From NCBI GenBank assembly GCA_002011815.1, contig MTOV01000015.1, forward strand, positions 197,785-261,784: a DNA stretch of 64,000 nucleotides, given 5' to 3'. The notes below the pieces were generated by a model. The model did no database searches and was not told where the DNA came from. It was given only the letters and a program-made list of their open reading frames with translations. The DNA comes from Nitrospirae bacterium JdFR-86 (GTDB lineage: Bacteria; Nitrospirota; Thermodesulfovibrionia; Thermodesulfovibrionales; JdFR-86). This document shows, piece by piece, positions 52,294 to 60,910 of the stretch (the first letter of the stretch is position 1; each line of letters begins with the position of its first letter). A program made the position numbers and the translations under genes.

Positions 52294-54140
52294 GTAATAC
52301 ATTGCTATGCATATGTGAAGGCGCTCCACAGCCTAACATTGTATTCGATAAAACTATTCATTTATCTCATCTTGGTACTAATGCGAATATTCGGCTTGGA
52401 ATAGAAGACTATTACAATAATCTTGCAGGTAAACTTGATGATATATCTAAAGACCTTTTGAGAATTGCAGCATATATTTATGTAGCAGATACATCAGTGA
52501 GCAGGGGGGGTGATGCAGATATTTGGGGGAAAAATTGGCGGAGACAATTTCACTTAGCTATTCCTGTGTTGCTACCAGATATTTGGAACGATTCGACAGT
52601 TAAAGACCTATTGAAAAGTGTAGTTGATTTTTTAACTGAAGACTCTTTTGAATTCACTTTTACACAATGGCAGGATCCAATACGACAAACATTTCTAAAT
52701 TTATTTAAAACACCTAATGAAGGAATTGGAGCTGATTCAGTTGTTTTATTTTCTGGAGGATTAGATTCATTATATGCTGTTGGTAAGCTTACCGTTACTG
52801 AAAAAAGAAGGCCTCTCCTAATAAGTCATCTAAGTACCAATAAAGTAGTATCTCGACAGCGTTCTATTATTCAGGCAATCAAGAACCATCATAAGTCTAG
52901 TACTGACTGGTCTTTTCCTCATTGGGCAGTACGTATTAGTCGTATGAGAAGTGAGGGGAAAGAAAGAACTCAAAGAAGTCGCTCATTCCTTTATGCAACA
53001 CTTGGGGTTACAGCGGCTCATGCTTTAAATGTTTCCGATGTATTTCTTAGTGATAATGGTATTGTAAGTATTAATCTTCCGCCTTCTTCTCAAACTGTTG
53101 GGGCTATGGCTTCGAGAACTACCCACCCAAAATTTATATCAAATTTTAACACTCTAATGGAAAAAATAGGCTTACCAAAGGTGAAGAATAGCCTATTGCA
53201 TTTAACAAAGGCTGAGGTTGTAAGCGGCTTACGTAACATTGGGTTTGATAATCTTATTCCATTAACTGTATCCTGTGCACGAATACATGGTATGTCGAAA
53301 TTCCAACCGCATTGTGGTACTTGTACACAATGTCTTGATAGACGATTTGCCACTATTTATGCAAATTTAGAAGCTCAAGACCCTCCGGAACAATATGTAA
53401 AGGATATTTTCAAAGATTCTATAGATACTCTATATGACAGAATGCATGCTGAAAATTTAATCCGTCATTGCATCAATTTGCGAACCTTGTCTATTGAATC
53501 TTTTCTTGAGATATTTCCAATGGTGTGGGATTGTGTGGATTTATTTGATAATCCAGAAGAAAAAATTCAAGAGCTTTATGATCTTCATCAACGTTATTCA
53601 GAACAGGTCTTACAGGCAATTAAAATAAAGCAAGGTGAGCTTTTTAATGATTTTGTGAGTGGGATAATATCAAGGGAGAGCATATTAGGTCTTATTGGGA
53701 GCGGTGACCACCTGAAAACATCTATTGATAGAATCGCTACAGAGCTGGGTGATTTGTTTGCAAGAAGACTCCCGATTGTCTTCCAGACAAAGAAACCAGC
53801 AAGAGAAAGAGATGTTCAAGATGCAGCACAGGCACTTTTATCTGAGTTTAGCGAAAATATTCAACGTGAAGCTCCACAAGTCAGCTATAGTGTTGTAAAC
53901 AGACGACCTGACTTTTCAAAAGATAGATCTCAACTATTTATCGAAATGAAGTTAGTTAAAGCTAAAAAAGATGTTAGCAAAGTGATAGATGAAATATCTG
54001 CTGATATAAGACCATACTTAGATCATAGTAGAGGTATTCTTTTTTGTATCTACGATACTGACCGCAATATTGTTGATGATGATAAGTTTAAAGAACCATT
54101 TAAGAATGACACGAATGTGTTTATAAAAATAATAAGATGA
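52290..54140 (+). CDS. QueC-like PP-loop enzyme fused to PD-(D/E)XK-like domain
   Basis: A 616-aa protein. An N-terminal domain of unknown type (1-145) precedes a PP-loop ATPase core with SGGLDS (155-160), and the QueC zinc site Cys329, Cys342, Cys345, Cys348 (CGTCTQC). A helical linker leads to a C-terminal region with RRPD541 and IE552MK554, matching a PD-x10-ExK nuclease core. True QueC (about 220 aa) makes preQ0 for queuosine; this protein is far larger, sits in an accessory island and has no queuosine neighbours, so it resembles defence-associated QueC homologues (QatC, CBASS Cap9). Whether the C-terminal domain cuts DNA is unknown. Confidence 0.82.
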   Translation: MSNTLLCICEGAPQPNIVFDKTIHLSHLGTNANIRLGIEDYYNNLAGKLDDISKDLLRIAAYIYVADTSVSRGGDADIWGKNWRRQFHLAIPVLLPDIWNDSTVKDLLKSVVDFLTEDSFEFTFTQWQDPIRQTFLNLFKTPNEGIGADSVVLFSGGLDSLYAVGKLTVTEKRRPLLISHLSTNKVVSRQRSIIQAIKNHHKSSTDWSFPHWAVRISRMRSEGKERTQRSRSFLYATLGVTAAHALNVSDVFLSDNGIVSINLPPSSQTVGAMASRTTHPKFISNFNTLMEKIGLPKVKNSLLHLTKAEVVSGLRNIGFDNLIPLTVSCARIHGMSKFQPHCGTCTQCLDRRFATIYANLEAQDPPEQYVKDIFKDSIDTLYDRMHAENLIRHCINLRTLSIESFLEIFPMVWDCVDLFDNPEEKIQELYDLHQRYSEQVLQAIKIKQGELFNDFVSGIISRESILGLIGSGDHLKTSIDRIATELGDLFARRLPIVFQTKKPARERDVQDAAQALLSEFSENIQREAPQVSYSVVNRRPDFSKDRSQLFIEMKLVKAKKDVSKVIDEISADIRPYLDHSRGILFCIYDTDRNIVDDDKFKEPFKNDTNVFIKIIR

Positions 54141-54327
54141 ATTTCTAACATATAATTTGATTAGGCTTCGGTGAAGACTTCCCATGCAAAAATTTAAAGC
54201 CTCTATTATCCGTACATTAAGCCTCTTAGAAGATGGATACTTTGAAAGGCAAAAAACACTCTTCTCCTATCCCCCAATAAAATCCTAAACAAATCCAAAT
54301 ACTCAAAATCCTGTAACCCCTCATCGA
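54141..54327. other. Short AT-rich spacer in accessory island
   Basis: The 187 bases between the QueC-like gene and the toxin gene hold no supported gene. One 34-codon open frame (54184-54288) has no ribosome site or recognisable product and is probably chance or a remnant. Confidence 0.5.
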
Positions 54328-54597
54328 CTATGGATACCGTCTGTAAGCTTCTTTGCGATGTCGTATGTGATAGACCGTTACCGTTTTATTTTGCACATCA
54401 ACCTGATAAATTACCCGGTATTCCCCAATGCGAATACGGTAGCTCAGTTCAGAGCCTTGAAGTTTTCTGCATTGAGCAGGAAAGGGGTTTTCTGAAAGGG
54501 CTTCTATCGCAGTCAGGATTTGCGGTATATGTTGACGGTCAAGTTTTTTGAGGTCGCGTTCAGCCGATGTTTTCCAGAGAAGATTAAATGATACCAT
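54328..54597 (-). CDS. RelE/ParE-family toxin
   Basis: An 89-aa RelE-fold protein expected to cleave mRNA at the ribosome or inhibit gyrase. Typical motifs are LLWKTSAERDLKKLD, CRKLQGSELSYRIRIGEYRVIYQVD and the C-terminal TVYHIRHRKEAYRR with basic catalytic residues. Length is normal and no key region is missing. It overlaps the antitoxin gene by 14 bases, the usual antitoxin-first order. Confidence 0.9.
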   Translation of the reverse strand: MVSFNLLWKTSAERDLKKLDRQHIPQILTAIEALSENPFPAQCRKLQGSELSYRIRIGEYRVIYQVDVQNKTVTVYHIRHRKEAYRRYP

Positions 54598-54775
54598 CTG
54601 CCTGGAGTTTCTTTTTTAACTCGTCAAGGCTGATGGTTGGCTCGTCTTTACGTTCAGCTATAACGGCGAGGTCGTGTAGGTCTTCGAGAAGTTCTTCATA
54701 TTCGTCAAGTGGCAGGACTACGGCAATTTTTTTGCCAGAATCATCTATCATATATCTTTCATGTAATTTCTCCAT
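54584..54775 (-). CDS. Phd/YefM-like antitoxin
   Basis: A 63-aa acidic protein upstream of and overlapping the RelE-like toxin. VVLPLDEYEELLEDLHDLAVIAERKDEPTISL-type composition (positions about 20-50) matches toxin-binding tails of Phd/RelB antitoxins; the N-terminal DNA-binding part is short. GGAGGAATGCA precedes the ATG. It may autoregulate the pair. Confidence 0.85.
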   Translation of the reverse strand: MEKLHERYMIDDSGKKIAVVLPLDEYEELLEDLHDLAVIAERKDEPTISLDELKKKLQADGII

Positions 54776-54851
54776 TGCATTCCTCCTGATTTCTGTAGCT
54801 TATTTTATCACATATAGTAATTCACGGAAAAGAAATGTACTAGGCAGCCCC

Positions 54852-56375
54852 TTATCTTCCCGCAAGTTTATTAAGTGCGTTTATATACGCCTTTGCTGCT
54901 GCTACTATTATGTCTGTGTCGGCTCCGTGTCCCCTGACGGTTCTCCCGCCTTCTTCAAGCGCAACTGTCACTTCTCCGAGTGCATCAGTGCCGCCTGTGA
55001 TGCTTTTTACGTCGAATTTCAAAAGACTGCTCTTTGTGCCTGTAAGTGCTGAAATCGCCTTGTATGTTGCATCCACAGGACCGTCACCGTGCTCTGTCAT
55101 CTCGACTTCTTTCCCCTCGATTTTCAGTTTCACAGATGCAGTGGGTTTCTGATTCAGACCGCTTGTTATGCTGAGGCCAACAAGGCTATAGACTTCAGGA
55201 GTCTTCTCTATCTCTTCAGAGATAAGAGCCTCGATGTCCTCGTCAAAGATGTCCTTTTTCTGGTCTGCAAGGTGCTTGAATTTCTGGAATGCGCTTTCTA
55301 TTTCCTCCGGGGTCAGTTCATATCCCAGTTCTTTAAGCCTTGTCTTAAACGCATGTCTTCCTGAGTGTTTTCCAAGCACAAGTCTGGTGCTGCTTAATCC
55401 GATGCTTTCAGGGCGGATTATCTCGTAAGTGGTTTTTTCTTTCAGAAGTCCGTCCTGATGGATTCCTGCCTCATGGGCAAAGGCATTTGCCCCGACTATG
55501 GCTTTGTTAGGCTGCACAGGAATGCCTGTTATCTTTGTGACGAGCCTGCTTGAACGGATAATCTCTTCTGTGTTTATCGTGGTGTCAGCGCGGAAGAAGT
55601 CCCTGCGGGTTCTTAATGCCATTACGACTTCTTCAAGCGAGCAGTTGCCTGCGCGCTCGCCTATGCCGTTGATGGTGCATTCCACCTGTCCGGCACCGTT
55701 AAAGACTGCTGAGAGGGAGTTTGCAACAGCCAGTCCAAGGTCGTTATGGCAATGGACTGAAATCACCGCCTTGTCGATGTTTTTAACTTTTTCTTTTATT
55801 GTTTTTATCAGTTTTCCGAACTCTTCAGGAGTGGTATAGCCCACAGTGTCAGGTATATTCACCGTGGATGCGCCTGCCTCGATGACAGCCTCGATGACCT
55901 CTGTAAGGTATACCGGGTCTGTTCTGGTGGCATCCATTGGAGAAAATTCCACGTCATCCACAAAGCTCTTTGCAAGCTTTACCATCTCGACGGATCTTTT
56001 AAGCGCTTCTTCTCTGCTTACCCTGAACTGGTATTTTAGGTGTATATCGGATGTGGAATGGAATGTATGTATCCGTTTTTTAGGGACGTCTTTTAATGCC
56101 TCCCATGCCTTTTTGATGTCTTCTTCTTTGGCTCTTGCGAGGCTGCATATAACAGGTCCTTCGACTTCAGCGCCGATTCTTCTGATTGCCTCAAAATCTC
56201 CGGGTGAGCTTATGGCAAAGCCTGCCTCTATTATGTCAACGCCCAGGCGGGCGAGTTGTTTTGCAACCTGAAGCTTTTCATCCACAGTCATAGACGCACC
56301 CGGGGATTGCTCACCGTCCCTCAGGGTGGTATCGAATATCCTTATTGTCCTGACTTCTGCCTCAGATGCCGACAT
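54852..56375 (-). CDS. leuA: 2-isopropylmalate synthase LeuA
   Basis: A 507-aa enzyme starting the leucine branch from 2-oxoisovalerate and acetyl-CoA. It has [32 protein letters not shown] and [16 protein letters not shown] in the barrel, plus a complete C-terminal LeuA regulatory domain for leucine feedback. ATG 56375 follows AGGAGGG; an in-frame ATG at 56411 falls in the terminator hairpin. An sRNA-like cassette with a terminator lies immediately upstream. The neighbouring ilvC fits branched-chain synthesis. Confidence 0.94.
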   Translation of the reverse strand: MSASEAEVRTIRIFDTTLRDGEQSPGASMTVDEKLQVAKQLARLGVDIIEAGFAISSPGDFEAIRRIGAEVEGPVICSLARAKEEDIKKAWEALKDVPKKRIHTFHSTSDIHLKYQFRVSREEALKRSVEMVKLAKSFVDDVEFSPMDATRTDPVYLTEVIEAVIEAGASTVNIPDTVGYTTPEEFGKLIKTIKEKVKNIDKAVISVHCHNDLGLAVANSLSAVFNGAGQVECTINGIGERAGNCSLEEVVMALRTRRDFFRADTTINTEEIIRSSRLVTKITGIPVQPNKAIVGANAFAHEAGIHQDGLLKEKTTYEIIRPESIGLSSTRLVLGKHSGRHAFKTRLKELGYELTPEEIESAFQKFKHLADQKKDIFDEDIEALISEEIEKTPEVYSLVGLSITSGLNQKPTASVKLKIEGKEVEMTEHGDGPVDATYKAISALTGTKSSLLKFDVKSITGGTDALGEVTVALEEGGRTVRGHGADTDIIVAAAKAYINALNKLAGR

Positions 56376-56409
56376 AATACCCTCCTTTTTATACCACAAT
56401 TTCCACGCC

Positions 56410-56446
56410 AAAAAAAAGCCACGGGGTTTTTCCGTGGCTTTTTCTG
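56410..56446 (-). terminator. Intrinsic terminator upstream of leuA
   Basis: On the minus strand, AAGCCACGG pairs with CCGTGGCTT (56432-56440 with 56416-56424), followed by a run of eight U. It ends the transcript of the candidate small RNA, or attenuates leuA, whose start is 35 bases further on. A-tracts on the other side make it potentially bidirectional. Confidence 0.88.
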
Positions 56447-56555
56447 TGCTTTTTTGTTTGTGTCCGACTAACGGTTAGTGCGCAGACTCCACAGCCACGG
56501 CCCCCAGGTGCCCGGCTGTCCTGCTAAGTCGCTCTGCCGTTGTCGGATAAAACAT
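56410..56555 (-). ncRNA. Candidate structured small RNA between pssA and leuA
   Basis: A consensus promoter begins a transcript near 56555. An 85-nt element follows with closing stem TCCGAC-AACGG / CCGTT-A-GTCGGA (56537-56547 with 56463-56474) and an inner ACAGCC/GGCTGT stem. A strong terminator ends it after about 145 nt. It fits no tRNA, SRP RNA, T-box or riboswitch consensus known to me. A 26-codon frame beginning MFYPTTAERL (56475-56555) also spans it, lacks a ribosome site and is not leucine-rich. Confidence 0.5.
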
Positions 56556-56560
56556 AGTCT

Positions 56561-56591
56561 ATTATATACATTGATTTGCTTTTTGTGTCAA
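56561..56591 (-). promoter_or_regulatory. Strong promoter of the candidate small RNA
   Basis: TTGACA (56586-56591) and TATATAAT (56561-56568) with 17 bases to TATATA (19 to TATAAT) form a near-perfect sigma-70 promoter on the minus strand. The TGA inside TTGACA is the stop codon of pssA. Confidence 0.78.
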
Positions 56592-57313
56592 GAGACGTTC
56601 CGGGGGCGAATTTCCTTTGCCCGCTTGAAATATATATATGCGTTTTCTGCTATCCCGCCTATGAGGTAGAGCATTGCAAACGTGAACAATGCAGTCTCAG
56701 GATGCATTATCACAAAAACGAATATTATGACGAGTGCAACGAGAATCCAGAATGGTTTTCTCCTGCTGAGGTCAAGCTCTTTTGCACTGTGAAACCTGAG
56801 TGTGCTGACCATGAGAATAGAAATCAAAAACGTTGTAAATAGGATAAGCAGGCTTTTTTGGGGATTCCATCCGACTTCAGTGTAGAAGAGCACCATGGTT
56901 GCCGCCACGAATGCCGCACCTGGTATCGGCATGCCTGTAAAGGATTTTTTCTCGGTAGAGCCCATCTGTATGTTGTACCTTGCAAGTCTTAATGCCCCGC
57001 ATGCAACGAACAGGAATACTGCTGCCCATCCGACCCTTCCGAAGGGCATTAAAGACCACTTAAAGAGCAGTGCCGCAGGGGCAACGCCGAAGGCGATTAC
57101 GTCAGACAGGGAATCAAGCTCTATGCCGAACCTTGTTGTGCTGTGTGTAAGGCGTGCCACCCAGCCGTCAAGACCGTCAAAGACCGCTGCTATAAGTATT
57201 GCCCATGCAGAATGCACATAGTTGCCTTCTAGAACTGCGATTATTGCATAAAAACCGGCGAACATTCCGCAGAGTGTAAGACTGTTCGGAAGTATGTATA
57301 TACCTTTTCTCAT
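56588..57313 (-). CDS. pssA: CDP-diacylglycerol-serine O-phosphatidyltransferase
   Basis: A 241-aa integral membrane enzyme making phosphatidylserine. The CDP-alcohol phosphotransferase motif DGLDGWVARLTHSTTRFGIE followed by LDSLSD is intact, and six or more helices are predicted. It lies directly after psd (9-base gap), pairing phosphatidylserine synthesis with its decarboxylation to phosphatidylethanolamine. Confidence 0.94.
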   Translation of the reverse strand: MRKGIYILPNSLTLCGMFAGFYAIIAVLEGNYVHSAWAILIAAVFDGLDGWVARLTHSTTRFGIELDSLSDVIAFGVAPAALLFKWSLMPFGRVGWAAVFLFVACGALRLARYNIQMGSTEKKSFTGMPIPGAAFVAATMVLFYTEVGWNPQKSLLILFTTFLISILMVSTLRFHSAKELDLSRRKPFWILVALVIIFVFVIMHPETALFTFAMLYLIGGIAENAYIYFKRAKEIRPRNVS

Positions 57314-57322
57314 AAACTAAAA

Positions 57323-57946
57323 TTACAGGCTTGCAAGGACTGTCTCCCCTGCCCTTACTTTTTCATTCAATTTCACCTTGACCTGAACGTTTTCAGGCAG
57401 GTACACATCGAGTCTTGAACTGAATTTAATCATACCGAATCTATCTCCGCGTTTCAGGCGACTGCCCGGCTCTACCTTACATACTACTCTTCTTGCCAGA
57501 AACCCTGCAACCTGTCTTACGAGCACCGAGACTTCTCCGCATCTGATTAGCATGGCTGTGTTTTCGTTCTTAAGGGATGCATCGTCCTGATATGCGGCTT
57601 TAAAACTACCAGGGGTGTGTTTTACCTCCACTACCTCGCCGTTACATGGCGAGCGGTTTACGTGAACGTCAAAAGGCGACATGAATATGCTTATCATCAG
57701 GGCGTTGGATTTCAGGTATTCGCCTTCATAAATAGGCTTGATTGCAATCACCCTTCCGTCTGCAGGGCAGAGGAAGCCCTCGGTCTCAGGCGGTTGTCTT
57801 TCCGGGTCTCTGAAAAAATAGACCATGAACAGAGTGCCGCATAACGGCAGTAGTGCTATCCAGAGTCCGAATATAAAATATGCAAGCACTGTCAGAGCAG
57901 AAAATGTCCCTATAAAGGGGTAGCCTTCAGAGGCGATTTTAATCAT
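57323..57946 (-). CDS. psd: Phosphatidylserine decarboxylase, small type, with Ser-Ser at cleavage site
   Basis: A 207-aa pyruvoyl-dependent enzyme converting phosphatidylserine to phosphatidylethanolamine. Two N-terminal helices precede FFRDPERQPP, SPFDVHVNRSP and RQVAGFLARRVV. The self-cleavage site normally reads GS; here it is FSS (residues 175-177), with Ser176 replacing Gly. The rest is intact and pssA is next to it, so it is probably functional. It lies 6 bases after ilvC. Confidence 0.92.
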   Translation of the reverse strand: MIKIASEGYPFIGTFSALTVLAYFIFGLWIALLPLCGTLFMVYFFRDPERQPPETEGFLCPADGRVIAIKPIYEGEYLKSNALMISIFMSPFDVHVNRSPCNGEVVEVKHTPGSFKAAYQDDASLKNENTAMLIRCGEVSVLVRQVAGFLARRVVCKVEPGSRLKRGDRFGMIKFSSRLDVYLPENVQVKVKLNEKVRAGETVLASL

Positions 57947-57952
57947 AAAAGC

Positions 57953-58981
<1,029 letters not shown>

Positions 58982-59086
58982 CTAATAATTAAGGATAGAG
59001 CTATTATATTATAAAAAACGTGATTTTTCACTAAATGCTTCTTTTTATTATCAAACCGGCAAAGTTGTGTTAAAATCATAGGCACT

Positions 59087-60052
59087 ATGAAGAAATACAG
59101 ACCGTTGTCTCTTACGAGGATAAAGACCTATCCGCTTTCCAACAGAAAGAGCAAAGTAAAAAAAGACTCTCTGGCGGCGATTTATAAGAAAGGAGATTCT
59201 CTTAAGAATTTTGTAAAGGGTTTGCCTGATATACTGGCTGCCAGGGACTTTAAGGCTATTGTCAAGGCGGTAGCTACGGCGAGGGCGAACAAAAGACCTG
59301 TTGTGCTTGGTATGGGTGCTCATCCGATAAAAGTAGGGCTTTCCCCTGTCATCATAGACCTTATGGAAAAAGGGATTATAACTGCAGTGGCTACAAACGG
59401 TGCTTCCATCATACATGACTTTGAGCTTTCTTTTGTAGGCAGGACGTCTGAAGACGTTGCAGAGCAGCTCTGCAGCGGCAAGTTCGGCATGGCAAAAGAG
59501 ACAGGAAACTATCTTAATGCTGCAATAAAAAAAGGCGTAAGAAAGGGGCTTGGCATCGGGCAGAGCATTGGTGAGTTCATACACAACAGCAATTTCAAAT
59601 ACAAGGATTTAAGCATTTTTGCAGCAGGCTACAGGCTTGGTCTTCCCATGAGCGTGCATATCGCCCTTGGTGCGGATATAATACACATGCATCCTCAGGC
59701 AGACGGCTCGGCTATAGGCGAAGGCAGTATAAGAGACTTCAGGCTTTTTGCCTCAGTGGTCTCTGACCTTGAAGGCGGGGTGTATATCAATCTGGGGTCT
59801 GCTGTCATAATGCCTGAGGTGTTTTTAAAGGCACTTACAGTTGCACGAAACCTTGGAAACAAGGTCGAGGACATCACCACTGTAAACATGGACTTTATAC
59901 AGCATTACAGGGCTAAAGAGAATGTTCTCAGGAGACCGACGTTGATGAAGGGCGCTTCATATGCAATCACAGGGCATCATGAAATAATGTTTCCGCTTCT
60001 GGCAGCAACTGTAATAGAGGAGATGGAGACCGATGGACGTCATAATAGATGA
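59087..60052 (+). CDS. Deoxyhypusine-synthase-like protein
   Basis: A 321-aa soluble protein. VVLGMGAHPIKVGLSPVIIDLMEKG, VATNGASIIHDFELSFVGRTSEDV and INLGSAVIMPEVFLKAL resemble bacterial proteins grouped with deoxyhypusine synthases. Bacteria lack eIF5A, so the actual reaction is unknown; an NAD-dependent spermidine- or homospermidine-type chemistry would be consistent with the polyamine genes elsewhere in the window. A promoter TTATCA-17-TAAAAT lies just upstream. It overlaps the ferredoxin gene by 20 bases. Confidence 0.6.
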   Translation: MKKYRPLSLTRIKTYPLSNRKSKVKKDSLAAIYKKGDSLKNFVKGLPDILAARDFKAIVKAVATARANKRPVVLGMGAHPIKVGLSPVIIDLMEKGIITAVATNGASIIHDFELSFVGRTSEDVAEQLCSGKFGMAKETGNYLNAAIKKGVRKGLGIGQSIGEFIHNSNFKYKDLSIFAAGYRLGLPMSVHIALGADIIHMHPQADGSAIGEGSIRDFRLFASVVSDLEGGVYINLGSAVIMPEVFLKALTVARNLGNKVEDITTVNMDFIQHYRAKENVLRRPTLMKGASYAITGHHEIMFPLLAATVIEEMETDGRHNR

Positions 60053-60224
60053 GGAACTCTGCATCGGCTGCGGGACATGCGAGGAGATATGTCCTGCAGT
60101 GTTTCATCTGAATGAAGACGAGGGGAAAGCAGAGGTAATAGACCCTGAAGCCTGCGAGTTCGTAGGTTGCTGTGAGGCTGCAGAGGAAAACTGTCCTGTC
60201 GAGGCGATATCGCTTAAAGAATGA
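60033..60224 (+). CDS. Single-cluster [4Fe-4S] ferredoxin
   Basis: A 63-aa protein. The motif CIGCGTCEEICP with a later CPVEAI supplies four ligands for one cluster; a second cysteine group (CEFVGCCEAAEENCP) is not a standard second-cluster motif. It overlaps the preceding DHS-like gene by 20 bases, so the two are tightly coupled, hinting at a redox step in that gene's function. Confidence 0.88.
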   Translation: MDVIIDEELCIGCGTCEEICPAVFHLNEDEGKAEVIDPEACEFVGCCEAAEENCPVEAISLKE

Positions 60225-60241
60225 AAAAAAGGGGAGGGAAG

Positions 60242-60904
60242 ATGGACATAGGGGAGATTCTCACTGAAGGCGGCAGTGTCTTGAGAAAAAACCAGATTCT
60301 AATGCTGCCTACAATAATTTCAATATTTGTTGCCTTTTCTCTTTTTCTTTTGGTTATACAGACGGCTGGCATGGAGGCAGGAGCTGGTTTTATGAAGGCT
60401 GCAGGTATTGTAATCAATCTTTTTGCTCACGGTGTGACTCTGGCGATGGCTAAAGAGGCACTACAGACAGGCACTACCTCATTAGGCACAGGAGTGCATA
60501 CTGCAGTCAGGTATTTCGCGTCCTTTCTGATAGCCTCCATTATCATGGGGATTATTATAAGCATAGGCACGATGCTTTTTGTTATTCCCGGATTCATAGC
60601 GGCTTTCTTTTTGCTGTTCACCTTTTCTTCGATTGTGGTTGACGATATAGGTCCTGTAAAGGCTATAGCAAGGAGCTTCAGTGTCGTTAGGTTGAACCTG
60701 AAGAGTTCCCTGTTGTTATTCGTCATTGTAGTGGCAACAGGTTTTCTGTTCTGGGTAGTAAATATGTTTGTTAGTATTATTCCTGTGCTCGGGCAGCTTA
60801 TTGGGATTGTCCTTGCTGGAGTATTCGGCGCATATATTTCCCTAGTGATTGTAAGGGCATACATGACCCTTACTGAAAAACAAGCCCGAACTCTGAGAAT
60901 ATAA
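60242..60904 (+). CDS. Polytopic membrane protein, unknown function
   Basis: A 220-aa protein with about five or six hydrophobic helices (for example IISIFVAFSLFLLVI and LLLFVIVVATGFLFWVV) and a conserved-looking VVDDIGPVKAIARSFSVVRLN segment. This pattern resembles the glycerophosphodiester phosphodiesterase membrane-domain family and similar uncharacterised proteins. ATG 60242 has GGGGAGGG upstream; an in-frame ATG at 60221 is less well placed. It converges on dapA. Confidence 0.65.
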   Translation: MDIGEILTEGGSVLRKNQILMLPTIISIFVAFSLFLLVIQTAGMEAGAGFMKAAGIVINLFAHGVTLAMAKEALQTGTTSLGTGVHTAVRYFASFLIASIIMGIIISIGTMLFVIPGFIAAFFLLFTFSSIVVDDIGPVKAIARSFSVVRLNLKSSLLLFVIVVATGFLFWVVNMFVSIIPVLGQLIGIVLAGVFGAYISLVIVRAYMTLTEKQARTLRI

Positions 60905-60910
60905 AAAGTC

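Noticed and set aside
51523-54140. Complete Qat or type IV CBASS system
   Set aside because: No QatA-type ATPase, TatD nuclease, CD-NTase, TGT-like or effector gene is present; only the QueC-like part is shared.
52290-54140. Housekeeping QueC of queuosine synthesis
   Set aside because: The protein is nearly three times the normal length with extra domains, lies in an accessory island, and has no queD, queE or queF neighbours.
54184-54288. 34-codon frame between the QueC-like and toxin genes
   Set aside because: No ribosome site, no recognised product, AT-rich spacer; chance is sufficient explanation.
56463-56547. tRNA or SRP RNA in the structured element
   Set aside because: No T-loop, anticodon arm or acceptor fits on either strand, and the SRP domain IV loop consensus is missing.
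56410-56555. Classical leucine leader-peptide attenuator or T-box
   Set aside because: The 26-codon frame has only two leucine codons, and no T-box AGGGTGGNACCGCG sequence is present.
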